Source: Geobacteraceae bacterium (GTDB lineage: Bacteria; Desulfobacterota; Desulfuromonadia; Desulfuromonadales; Geopsychrobacteraceae). From it: 6,689 bases of DNA. The notes beneath the pieces were generated by a model. That model ran no database searches. It saw nothing but the letters and a program-made list of their open reading frames with translations, and was not told the origin of the DNA. The position numbers and the translations under genes are program-made. Positions 1 to 6,527 of this stretch are shown here, piece by piece. The stretch covers positions 1 to 6,689 of the forward strand of contig JAMOPE010000405.1 in NCBI GenBank assembly GCA_027064785.1, written 5' to 3'. Each line of letters opens with the position of its first letter. Within the stretch, counting starts at the first letter, position 1.

Positions 1-35
1 TTTTACCCCTACCCTTTGCCACAATGCAAAGCTGA

Positions 36-64
36 AACAAAAAGAGGCATCTAACAGATGCCCC
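36..64 (-). terminator. Intrinsic terminator of the tRNA-Val gene
   Basis: Read on the minus strand, a perfect 7-bp stem (GGCATCT paired with AGATGCC, plus-strand positions 46-52 and 56-62) with a 3-nt loop is followed by TCTTTTTGTTTC. This is the classical layout of a Rho-independent terminator. It lies about 35 bases past the CCA end of the tRNA, so it most likely ends that single-gene transcript. The 35 bases to its left show nothing recognisable. Confidence 0.85.
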
Positions 65-97
65 AGATTGGTACGGTTATATTGTGTTGCCGGGTTA

Positions 98-172
<75 letters not shown>

Positions 173-190
173 GCAACAACCGCGGCGTTT

Positions 191-219
191 CTTGTAGCAA
201 AACACCCCTGAGACGTCAA
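191..219 (-). promoter_or_regulatory. Sigma70-type promoter of the tRNA-Val gene
   Basis: On the minus strand a -35 box TTGACG (plus 214-219) is separated by exactly 17 nt from a -10 box TACAAG (plus 191-196). Five of six and four of six bases match the consensus. The predicted start of transcription is near 184, roughly 12 bases before the mature tRNA 5' end. The bases after the -10 box are GC-rich (CGCCGCGG), the kind of discriminator that makes stable-RNA promoters sensitive to ppGpp in proteobacteria. The boxes are seen directly; the stringent control is inferred. Confidence 0.7.
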
Positions 220-287
220 GCTATTTTCTCGATTCCATTCATCTTTTAGCAATTTTGGCCTATTTAACACTGAATCCATTTTCGCGC

Positions 288-316
288 TTGCCTGAAACCA
301 GTGACAACGCTAGAGT
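288..316 (+). promoter_or_regulatory. Candidate sigma70 promoter of the acyl-CoA synthetase gene
   Basis: TTGCCT (288-293) and TAGAGT (311-316) are separated by 17 nt. Each matches four of six consensus bases, including the most important positions TTG of the -35 and TA...T of the -10. Transcription would start near 323 and give a leader of about 48 nt before the GTG start. The match is modest and chance occurrence is possible, but no better plus-strand candidate was noticed in the 173-370 gap. Confidence 0.35.
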
Positions 317-341
317 AAACCACTGTTTGTTTTTCATCAAT

Positions 342-351
342 TGTCATGACA
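342..351. promoter_or_regulatory. Perfect 10-bp palindrome in the synthetase leader
   Basis: TGTCATGACA is self-complementary over all ten bases. It sits between the candidate promoter (288-316) and the ribosome binding site (360-364), downstream of the predicted transcription start. A short dyad there could be an operator for a dimeric regulator, but it matches no operator that I can name with confidence. The symmetry stops after ten bases. A chance palindrome is quite possible. Confidence 0.2.
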
Positions 352-370
352 TCACGTTCAGGAGTGTTCC

Positions 371-2233
371 GTGCAAACGATCGACCAACTCATTTACACC
401 AGTTGCCAAAAGAGTAAAAACAAGACAGCTCTCCATCGCAAACACGAGGGAGAATGGCTGCCTGTCACCTATGAAAAATTGTGGAGCAGTGTTGAGAAGC
501 TGTCAGCTGGACTACGCGACCTTGAAATCGAACCGAAAGATCATGTCGCCCTACTCGGGCCATCATCACCACGCTGGATTACTGCATACCTTGCTATCTT
601 GCGTGGCGGGAGTGTCGCGATCCCTATCGACAAAGAACTGAAAGCCACCGAGCTTCGTCATATTCTGAACGATTCGGACACAAAAGCCGTTTTTGTGGGT
701 CAACCCCAATTTGAGACGCTCTTAGAAATCATCGATGACCTGCCACAACTGAAAAAAGTGATCCTTATTGATGCTCCCCTGACCGAAGTCACCGATCAAA
801 GTGAGATTGCCGGAGCAATGGAGCACTTATCATCTGTCTGGAAAGAGCTGGTTGCAAAACTCAACATTGCTCAGGAGCTGCGCAAACCAGTTGAGGATGC
901 AGCAATTCACGCCCATTTGGCATTAACACAACAGAAGGAGAAAGAAGGCAAAAAAAAGAAGTCCACGAACTTTCTCTCCGACCCCGAAATGTCACGAAAC
1001 CGGTTACTGAAAGAGAATCGTCTTTTTTCATACAAGGATATTTTTAACGAGACCCCGTTACCGCCTAACCCGGCCCGGCCAAAAGACCGCGCAGTGATCC
1101 TCTACACTTCAGGGACAACCGGACGGTCAAAGGGGGCCATGCTCAGCCATCAGAATATTGTCAGCAATATCCAGGGAGCATGCCATTGCTTCCAGCTTGA
1201 TGACACCATCAAGACACTGTCATTTCTACCGATCAACCACGTCTTTGAGCAAGTGTGCGGGGTCCTTCTCCCCCTTTCACTGGGAGGAGAGGTCTACTTT
1301 GCGGAATCAATCAAAAAGTTAGGTAACAACCTCAGTGAAGTTAAACCGACATTCCTCCTTGGTGTCCCGGCAGTCTATCGACTTCTCTACGGTCGGATCA
1401 TGAAGAATATTGAATCAAAGTCGAGTTCCAGACTGCTCTATAACTTTTCTCTGACCCGAAAAATTGTTGCCGCAAAAGTACAACAATCGGTCGGAGCAAA
1501 TACAACCTTTGTCAGTGGAGGGGCAGCCCTCGACCCTGCTGTCGCTGAAGGCTTCAATAATCTTGGGTTGAAGCTTCTACAGGGCTACGGAATCACCGAA
1601 ACTTCACCGGTCATCTGTGCCGAAAGCCCGACAGCAAACAAACCTGGAACAGTGGGCCGGGTCCTTGAAGATATTGAAGTCAAAATCAACAAACCCAACA
1701 GCGACGGCGAAGGGGAAATCCTTGTTAAAGGCCCCAACGTCATGCTGGGCTACTACAAAAATGATAAAGCAACAGCTGAAGTCTTCACTGACGGCTGGTA
1801 TCGAACCGGGGATCTGGGGCGACTCGACAAAGAAGGCATGCTCACAATCTGTGGCCGGGTCAAAAACCTTATTGTCACGCCGAACGGCAAGAATGTTTAC
1901 CCTGAAGAGGTAGAGAATCAACTACTGAAGAGTCCGTACATTGCTGAAATCATGGTTTACGGACACAAAATTGGAGCAACCGCTGAGGAAGTCTACGCCA
2001 TCATCTTCCCCGAAGAAGAAGCACTGTTTAACCTGGCGAAGGAGAAAGATGCTGGCGGACTGAGTGCTGAGGAGATCGAAGTTCTCATCCGTAAAGAGGT
2101 TCTGACTTACGGCAAAGACCTCGCTGATTACAAACGGATCAAAAAATTCACTCTGCGGGAAGACGAATTTCCAAAAACCACGACGAAAAAAATCAAACGC
2201 TACATTGTTGAGCCCGAAATTTCGACGCACTAA
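371..2233 (+). CDS. AMP-forming long-chain acyl-CoA synthetase (fatty acid-CoA ligase)
   Basis: Activates a carboxylic acid, probably a long-chain fatty acid, with ATP to an acyl-adenylate and transfers it to coenzyme A. The 620 residues carry the ANL-superfamily motifs in order. These are the phosphate-binding loop YTSGTTGRSKGA (245-256), LPINHVFEQ (286-294), QGYGITETSP (404-413), WYRTGDLG with ribose-binding Asp481 (476-483), and the hinge/CoA region starting GRVKNLIV (495-502) and running to about 515. The C-terminal PKTTTKKIKR (601-610) holds the probable catalytic Lys607. Translation starts at a GTG with AGGAG at 360-364, six bases ahead. No signal peptide or membrane segment is evident, so it should be cytosolic or peripherally membrane-bound. 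The odd part is residues about 155-225, a charged, lysine-rich linker (KEKEGKKKKS at 189-198) between the N-terminal region and the phosphate loop. The gene is monocistronic. Exact chain-length preference cannot be read from sequence, so no symbol is given. Confidence 0.92.
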   Translation: MQTIDQLIYTSCQKSKNKTALHRKHEGEWLPVTYEKLWSSVEKLSAGLRDLEIEPKDHVALLGPSSPRWITAYLAILRGGSVAIPIDKELKATELRHILNDSDTKAVFVGQPQFETLLEIIDDLPQLKKVILIDAPLTEVTDQSEIAGAMEHLSSVWKELVAKLNIAQELRKPVEDAAIHAHLALTQQKEKEGKKKKSTNFLSDPEMSRNRLLKENRLFSYKDIFNETPLPPNPARPKDRAVILYTSGTTGRSKGAMLSHQNIVSNIQGACHCFQLDDTIKTLSFLPINHVFEQVCGVLLPLSLGGEVYFAESIKKLGNNLSEVKPTFLLGVPAVYRLLYGRIMKNIESKSSSRLLYNFSLTRKIVAAKVQQSVGANTTFVSGGAALDPAVAEGFNNLGLKLLQGYGITETSPVICAESPTANKPGTVGRVLEDIEVKINKPNSDGEGEILVKGPNVMLGYYKNDKATAEVFTDGWYRTGDLGRLDKEGMLTICGRVKNLIVTPNGKNVYPEEVENQLLKSPYIAEIMVYGHKIGATAEEVYAIIFPEEEALFNLAKEKDAGGLSAEEIEVLIRKEVLTYGKDLADYKRIKKFTLREDEFPKTTTKKIKRYIVEPEISTH

Positions 2234-2249
2234 CCATCGGAGCACTAAC

Positions 2250-2285
2250 AAAAAAGAGCCGCTCAGTCATGGGCGGCTCTTTTTT
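2250..2285. terminator. Bidirectional intrinsic terminator between convergent genes
   Basis: A seven-bp GC-rich stem (GAGCCGC at 2256-2262 with GCGGCTC at 2273-2279) and a 10-nt loop is flanked by an A tract on the left (2250-2255) and a T tract on the right (2280-2285). The A and T tracts extend the pairing to 13 bp. Because of this symmetry each strand reads as a hairpin followed by a U tract. It can therefore end the synthetase transcript from the left (stop at 2233) and the rib-nusB-hom transcript from the right (hom stop at 2310). No other candidate terminator is seen for either unit. Confidence 0.93.
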
Positions 2286-2309
2286 GTTTCAAGTTCTACG
2301 GCAACAGAA

Positions 2310-3620
2310 TCAATCGAGATCGTGCTCAACCCGGATCAGGCAGGTCGGTTGTGAAACAAACTCTAACTGCTCAATTTCTTTAATCGCGGCAGCGATATCC
2401 TGCTCTTTTGCCGAATGAGTCATCAACACAATTGATACCGATTCCGCTTCGTGTGATTCAGGCTGAATCATCGACTGGATACTGATATTGTGACAGCCTA
2501 AAGCCCCGGCAATCTGAGCCAGAACACCGGGCTTGTCAAACGTTGTAAACCGCAGGTAATAGTGGCTGACAACTTCGCTCATCGGCTTAATCGGAAGTGA
2601 TTTAATACTGTCAGCGGTATATCCCATAATTGGAACCCGTGATGTCGCACCCGAAAGCTTGTCGCGGCTGATGGCCATAACATCGCCCATGACGGCACTG
2701 GCTGTTGCATCCATTCCGGCACCACTACCAAACAGCATCGTCGGACCGGCAAAATCACCTGTTAAGCGAACAGCATTGAACACGCCGTTGATTTCAGCCA
2801 ATTGATACGACCCGGGAATCATCGTCGGATGCACCCGTGCCTCAATCTGATCACCATGATTCTTACCAATTGCCAGTAATTTGATCTTATAACCCATCTG
2901 TGCGGCAAACTGGATATCGACAGCAGTGATATTGCTGATACCTTCAGTGTAAACCTGTTCAAAATCAACAGAGGTTCCGAAACAGAGGGCCGAAAGAAGC
3001 GCAATTTTGTGGGCCGTGTCAACGCCTTCGATGTCGAACGTTGGATCAGCTTCAGCGTAACCAAGCTCCTGTGCCTCTTGCAGAACCGGAGCAAAGTCAC
3101 TCCCCTCCTCAGTCATCTTGGTCAAAATAAAGTTACACGTTCCGTTAAGAATGCCGAGAACGGAACTAAACTCATTACTGCACAAATTTTCTTTAATCGC
3201 AGAAATGATCGGGATTCCACCACCAACGGCAGCTTCAAACATCACAGAAACACCCTGCTTGTTAGCGGCAGTAATAATTTCCTGGCCGTGGACTGCCATC
3301 AGCGCTTTATTGGCAGTCACAATATGCTTGCCATTGGCAATAGCTTTGAGAATGAAACTCTTCGCCGGCTCGTAGCCACCGATCAGTTCGATAACAATAT
3401 CGATGTCAGGGTTGCAGATAACCTGCTCGACATCGGTGCTAAGAACACCGGCATCAAGGGTGACACCACGATCTGTTTCGATATCAAGATCGGCAATCTG
3501 CGCAAGCTCAACCCGACAACCGAGCCGCTGCTGAATGACATCAGCATTGTGCTGAATATTTCTGACGACACCGGTACCAATGGTACCAAACCCAAGCAAG
3601 CCAACTTTTATTGCACCCAT
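2310..3620 (-). CDS. hom: Homoserine dehydrogenase, monofunctional with C-terminal ACT domain
   Basis: Reduces aspartate semialdehyde to homoserine with NAD(P)H, the branch step to threonine, methionine and isoleucine. The 436 residues show the Rossmann loop GLLGFGTIGTGV (7-18), TANKAL (102-107, Lys105) and LNGTCNFILTKM (158-169). The catalytic block GYAEADPTFDIEGVDTAHK (187-205) has Glu190, Asp196, Asp201 and Lys205 at the spacing of the yeast enzyme's active-site residues. Residues about 355-428 look like an ACT domain (FDKPGVLAQIAGALG), which in relatives senses threonine. No aspartokinase domain is fused. The ATG at 3620 is preferred: GAGG at 3626-3629 lies 5 nt ahead of it, but only 2 nt ahead of the in-frame GTG at 3623. 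It follows nusB after about 27 bases with no visible terminator and is the last gene of the operon, ending at the shared hairpin. Confidence 0.96.
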   Translation of the reverse strand: MGAIKVGLLGFGTIGTGVVRNIQHNADVIQQRLGCRVELAQIADLDIETDRGVTLDAGVLSTDVEQVICNPDIDIVIELIGGYEPAKSFILKAIANGKHIVTANKALMAVHGQEIITAANKQGVSVMFEAAVGGGIPIISAIKENLCSNEFSSVLGILNGTCNFILTKMTEEGSDFAPVLQEAQELGYAEADPTFDIEGVDTAHKIALLSALCFGTSVDFEQVYTEGISNITAVDIQFAAQMGYKIKLLAIGKNHGDQIEARVHPTMIPGSYQLAEINGVFNAVRLTGDFAGPTMLFGSGAGMDATASAVMGDVMAISRDKLSGATSRVPIMGYTADSIKSLPIKPMSEVVSHYYLRFTTFDKPGVLAQIAGALGCHNISIQSMIQPESHEAESVSIVLMTHSAKEQDIAAAIKEIEQLEFVSQPTCLIRVEHDLD

Positions 3621-3647
3621 CACAACCTCAATTTAATAAATAATTAA

Positions 3648-4118
3648 CTATTTATTCTGTGCCGCAACTGCAGCAATTTTATCAAGAATCCCGTTTATGA
3701 AAGAAGGAGATTCCTTTGTCCCATACCTTTTAGCAATCTCAATCGCCTCGTCGATAACCACGGGTGTCGGAATATCGGGCTGATAAAGCAGCTCGTAGAC
3801 CCCAATCCTCAGGATTGTCAGATCAACCGGTGTCATCCTCTTCAATGACCAGTTTTTCGCCTGATCGGAAATCCTTTTATCGATCACAGAACGAAATTCA
3901 ACGACACCTTTGACGAGATTCTCGGCAAACAATCGGGCAGCTGTTGTCACCGGAGCTTCGATATCCTCAAGAGGTTCGCCGAGCACATCATCAGCAAACC
4001 GAAAGTGATCAAAAAAAGAGCTAACCACCTGGGTCGGCTCAGATTGAGCTTCATCCAGCTGGAGAGCGAATAACATTTTCAGCGCGTATTCACGCCCGAC
4101 ACGGCGGTTATTCGACAT
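3648..4118 (-). CDS. nusB: Transcription antitermination factor NusB
   Basis: Small all-helical RNA-binding protein that, with NusE (ribosomal protein S10), binds boxA in nascent rRNA to promote antitermination and correct rRNA maturation. The 156 residues start with the arginine-rich MSNNRRVGREYALKMLFALQ, the usual NusB N-terminus. The C-terminal half has the family pattern: NWSLKRMTPVDLTILRIGVYEL (positions 89-110), then PTPVVIDEAIEIAKRYGTKES and FINGILDKIA. Length is typical (E. coli NusB has 139 residues). The ATG at 4118 lies only 3 nt after the ribH stop and the AAGGA next to it overlaps that stop, leaving no normal spacing, so translation is probably coupled to ribH. No alternative ATG, GTG or TTG was found nearby. 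The ribH-nusB arrangement is widespread in bacteria. Confidence 0.96.
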   Translation of the reverse strand: MSNNRRVGREYALKMLFALQLDEAQSEPTQVVSSFFDHFRFADDVLGEPLEDIEAPVTTAARLFAENLVKGVVEFRSVIDKRISDQAKNWSLKRMTPVDLTILRIGVYELLYQPDIPTPVVIDEAIEIAKRYGTKESPSFINGILDKIAAVAAQNK

Positions 4119-4121
4119 TCC

Positions 4122-4586
4122 TTAAACAGCCCCCAGCAAATTAACCATTTCGATGGCACTCATCGCTGCTTCAACACCCTTATTGCCTGCTTTTGTTCCG
4201 GCGCGCTCAATTGCCTGCTCAACAGAATCGGTGGTCAGCACACCAAACGCAATCGGCAACCCGGCCTGCAGAGAAACAGAAGCGATCCCTTTGGTCATCT
4301 CGGCACTTACATACTCAAAATGGGGAGTTCCGCCACGGATAACAGCACCCAGGCAGATCAACGCATCGTACTTGTCAGACGCAGCCATTTTCTTGGCAAT
4401 CAGGGGAAGCTCGAAAGCCCCAGGTACTTTAACGACAGTCAGCTGTTGTTGGTCGGCACCGTGGCGAACCAGAGTATCAATCGTCCCTTCAAGCAGCCGA
4501 TCAGAGATAAAACTATTAAACCGGCTAACAATAATACCGAAGCGGAAGCCTTTGGCTTCGAGTGTCCCTTCAATAATTTTTGACAT
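4122..4586 (-). CDS. ribH: 6,7-dimethyl-8-ribityllumazine synthase (riboflavin synthase beta subunit)
   Basis: Condenses 5-amino-6-ribitylamino-uracil with 3,4-dihydroxy-2-butanone 4-phosphate to lumazine, the penultimate riboflavin step. The family assembles into pentamers or 60-subunit capsids. The 154 residues contain SRFN (21-24, with the ring-stacking Phe23), VPGAFELP (54-61) and [14 protein letters not shown] (80-93, with catalytic His89). They also contain FGVLTTD (114-120) and the phosphate-binding AGNKG region (133-137) with Arg128 just before it. Length matches the family (E. coli 156). The ATG at 4586 is chosen because a consensus GGAGG (4592-4596) lies five bases ahead. An upstream in-frame TTG at 4598 would place the start inside that binding site. 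It follows ribBA by 18 nt and precedes nusB by 3 nt. Confidence 0.98.
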   Translation of the reverse strand: MSKIIEGTLEAKGFRFGIIVSRFNSFISDRLLEGTIDTLVRHGADQQQLTVVKVPGAFELPLIAKKMAASDKYDALICLGAVIRGGTPHFEYVSAEMTKGIASVSLQAGLPIAFGVLTTDSVEQAIERAGTKAGNKGVEAAMSAIEMVNLLGAV

Positions 4587-4591
4587 ATTTG

Positions 4592-4596
4592 CCTCC
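4592..4596 (-). promoter_or_regulatory. Strong ribosome binding site of ribH, deciding its start
   Basis: GGAGG on the minus strand with a 5-nt spacer (CAAAT) to the ATG at 4586. It is the best Shine-Dalgarno match in the operon and sits in the 18-nt gap after the ribBA stop (TAG at 4605-4607). It rules out the longer TTG reading. A strong site fits the high RibH copy number needed for a capsid-forming enzyme, which is inference. Confidence 0.8.
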
Positions 4597-4604
4597 AAAT
4601 ATTG

Positions 4605-5810
4605 CTAAAGATTTTCCAGCAGGTGGCCCATCTTCTCCCGCTTGGTTTTCAGATATTTCAGATTTGCCTGCTTTGCCGGTATCTCAATCGGGACACGCTC
4701 GACGATTTCGAGTCCGTACCCTTCAAGACCGACAATTTTCTTTGGATTATTGGTCATCAAACGGAGTTTACGCACACCGAGATCAGCAAGAATTTGAGCT
4801 CCGATACCATAGTCACGCAGGTCATCGTCAAAGCCAAGCTTATGATTTGCTTCAACGGTATCACATCCTTCGTCCTGAAGTGCATAGGCCTTGATCTTAT
4901 TGATCAGACCAATTCCACGACCTTCCTGACGCATATAAAGGAGAATCCCCGTTCCCTCTTTTTCGATCTGTGCCATCGCAGCCTGCAGTTGCTCACCGCA
5001 ATCGCAGCGTTGTGAACCAAAAACATCACCGGTCAGACACTCAGAGTGGACTCTGACCAGAATGGGCTCATCAGAGTTGATCTCGCCCTTCACCAATGCC
5101 ATATGCTGAGCATGGTCGACATCATTATCGTAAACAATCGCAGCAAACTCACCACCGTAAGGGGTCGGAATCGTTGTCTCTGCAGCTCGCTGGACAAGCA
5201 GTTCCTTGCGCATCCGGTAAGCAACAATATCGGCGACAGAGATAATTTTCAGATCGTGTTTTTCCGCAAAAATTTCAAGTTGCGGCATCCGGGACATCGT
5301 CCCGTCGTCATTCATGACTTCACAAATAACTCCGGCAGGTTTGAGCCCGGCAAGACGAGCCAGATCGACCGATCCTTCGGTCTGTCCGGTTCTCACCATG
5401 ACACCACCTTTTTTTGCCCGCAGCGGGAAAACATGGCCGGGTCTAGCCAGATCACGAGCCGTTGATTCGTCAGCGACGGCAACTTGAATAGTTCGTGCCC
5501 GGTCGGCAACTGAAATCCCCGTTGTCACCCCTTTACGTGCTTCAATCGACACGGTAAATGCCGTCCCGAAAGAGGAACTGTTGTCAGTCACCATCAACGG
5601 CAGATCGAGTTCGTCGGCCCGCTCCTCGGTCAGAGACAGACAGATTAAGCCACGTCCCTCGGTTGCCATAAAGTTGACAATTTCCGGGGTAATCAGCTCG
5701 GCTGCAGCAACCAGATCGCCTTCATTTTCACGATCTTCATCATCAACCAGAATGACCATCTTGCCCTGACGAATATCATCCAGAGCTGCTTCTATTTTTG
5801 CAATCGGCAT
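4605..5810 (-). CDS. ribBA: Bifunctional 3,4-dihydroxy-2-butanone 4-phosphate synthase / GTP cyclohydrolase II
   Basis: Supplies both riboflavin precursors: the N-terminal half turns ribulose 5-phosphate into dihydroxybutanone phosphate, and the C-terminal half opens GTP to the first pyrimidine intermediate. The RibB part (about 1-200) has [11 protein letters not shown] (23-33, Mg-binding acidic cluster), [10 protein letters not shown] (123-132) and [16 protein letters not shown] (140-155). The RibA part (about 205-401) has zinc ligands Cys258, Cys269 and Cys271 in [26 protein letters not shown] (294-302) and NKIKAYALQ with Tyr309. It also has [10 protein letters not shown] (318-327) with Arg332 nearby and TNNPKK (353-358). 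These align without gaps to the E. coli RibA catalytic residues (offset 204), so both halves look active. The 401 residues match the family (about 400). The ATG at 5810 begins the conserved [20 protein letters not shown] (5821-5826) lies ten bases ahead, a longish spacing. A TTG at 5864 would add 18 non-conserved residues. Confidence 0.98.
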   Translation of the reverse strand: MPIAKIEAALDDIRQGKMVILVDDEDRENEGDLVAAAELITPEIVNFMATEGRGLICLSLTEERADELDLPLMVTDNSSSFGTAFTVSIEARKGVTTGISVADRARTIQVAVADESTARDLARPGHVFPLRAKKGGVMVRTGQTEGSVDLARLAGLKPAGVICEVMNDDGTMSRMPQLEIFAEKHDLKIISVADIVAYRMRKELLVQRAAETTIPTPYGGEFAAIVYDNDVDHAQHMALVKGEINSDEPILVRVHSECLTGDVFGSQRCDCGEQLQAAMAQIEKEGTGILLYMRQEGRGIGLINKIKAYALQDEGCDTVEANHKLGFDDDLRDYGIGAQILADLGVRKLRLMTNNPKKIVGLEGYGLEIVERVPIEIPAKQANLKYLKTKREKMGHLLENL

Positions 5811-5832
5811 AGCACTATTATCCTTTATTTCA

Positions 5833-5850
5833 AACCGGCATTCGCCAGTT
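5833..5850 (-). other. Small hairpin in the ribE-ribBA gap, just ahead of the ribBA ribosome binding site
   Basis: In the 66-nt gap between the ribE stop and ribBA, the minus strand reads AACTGGC-GAAT-GCCGGTT. This is a 7-bp stem (one T-G wobble) with a 4-nt loop. It ends 6 bases before the AAAGGA of ribBA and has no U tract after it, so it is not an intrinsic terminator. It could protect a processed mRNA end or tune ribBA translation. The gap is the longest in the operon. Confidence 0.4.
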
Positions 5851-5876
5851 GAGGTTACCCGCAAACGCGAGTTATC

Positions 5877-6527
5877 TCACAGAAACCCATTTTTGGCAAG
5901 AAAGTCGAGATTGACGCCACCCTTTTCAGTTTTTTCATTTTGCCCCGGCAATAATCGCTCAACATAGCGCCCAAGCAGATCGGTTTCAATATTGACCTGC
6001 GCCCCCTCACGACAATCGATTAATGTTGTTTTTTCAAGTGAATGGGGTATCACCGCAACCGAGAACATATCTCCCTCAGCCGTATTGACTGTCAAGCTGA
6101 TACCATCGATGGCAATTGACCCTTTTTCAACGATATAACGTGTGACATGAGCCGGGACGCTAAACTCAAAGCGAATCGCATTCTGATCACGATAGCGCCG
6201 CTTAACTGTGGCAACACAATCGACATGCCCACTCACCAGATGGCCACCAAGGCGATCGGACAGACGCAATGCCCGTTCAAGATTAACCGCTTGATTGACC
6301 TTCATAGCCCCTAGAGTTGTACATTGCAAAGTTTCGGGTGACACATCAACAGTAAAACTATTTTTATCCCATTGCACAACAGTCAGGCAGGCTCCGTTGA
6401 CTGCGATACTCTCCCCCAATTGCAGATCATCGTTAACCAGTGAACTGGCGATTTGCAGCTGTGTTGACCCGCCCTGTTGTCCAAAGCTGCGAACCGTTCC
6501 GACCGACTCTATTAGTCCGGTAAACAT
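5877..6527 (-). CDS. ribE: Riboflavin synthase, alpha subunit
   Basis: Dismutates two molecules of 6,7-dimethyl-8-ribityllumazine into riboflavin and the pyrimidine that RibH reuses. The 216 residues form two homologous lumazine-binding barrels. Barrel one starts with the invariant MFTGLIE and carries AVNGACLTV (42-50), VSPETL (62-67) and the LSDRLGGHLVSGHVD turn (89-103, His96 and His101). Barrel two carries the matching GSIAIDGISLTVN (136-148) and IPHSLEKTTL (160-169). A C-terminal helix (LLGRYVERLL) serves trimerisation in the family. The ATG at 6527 is fixed by MFTGLIE. GGGAG lies about ten bases upstream, and the start overlaps the end of ribD by 16 nt, so coupled translation is likely. 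The gene is called ribC in some organisms and ribE in others. Confidence 0.98.
   Translation of the reverse strand: MFTGLIESVGTVRSFGQQGGSTQLQIASSLVNDDLQLGESIAVNGACLTVVQWDKNSFTVDVSPETLQCTTLGAMKVNQAVNLERALRLSDRLGGHLVSGHVDCVATVKRRYRDQNAIRFEFSVPAHVTRYIVEKGSIAIDGISLTVNTAEGDMFSVAVIPHSLEKTTLIDCREGAQVNIETDLLGRYVERLLPGQNEKTEKGGVNLDFLAKNGFL

Noticed and set aside
255..641. Plus-strand open frame of 128 codons overlapping the start of the acyl-CoA synthetase gene
   Set aside because: It lies in another frame over a well-supported gene, shows no family motifs and has no convincing ribosome binding site.
3571..3589. Two GGTACC sites separated by three bases near the start of hom
   Set aside because: They encode the repeated Gly-Thr of the conserved Rossmann loop GFGTIGTGV, so the protein motif explains them.
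3621..3623. GTG as an alternative start of hom, one codon upstream of the ATG
   Set aside because: The GAGG ribosome binding site would be only 2 nt away, against 5 nt for the ATG at 3620.
3009..3647. Long plus-strand open frame of 212 codons opposite hom
   Set aside because: It is antisense to a clear homoserine dehydrogenase, its translation shows no recognisable domain, and it runs to the intergenic gap only by chance.
5290..5304. 6-bp inverted repeat CGGGAC/GTCCCG with a 3-nt loop, and a similar TCAGCA/TGCTGA at 3541-3555
   Set aside because: Both lie inside conserved coding sequence, have no U tract or positional logic, and short stems like these are expected by chance.
4153..5465. Several plus-strand open frames opposite ribH and ribBA
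   Set aside because: All are complementary to highly conserved enzymes and look like codon-bias shadows, with low-complexity or Ser/Arg-rich translations and no supporting signals.
5811..5864. Extended ribBA start at TTG 5864
   Set aside because: It adds 18 residues not seen in the family, uses a rare start without a clear binding site, and would place the hairpin and AAAGGA inside the coding region.
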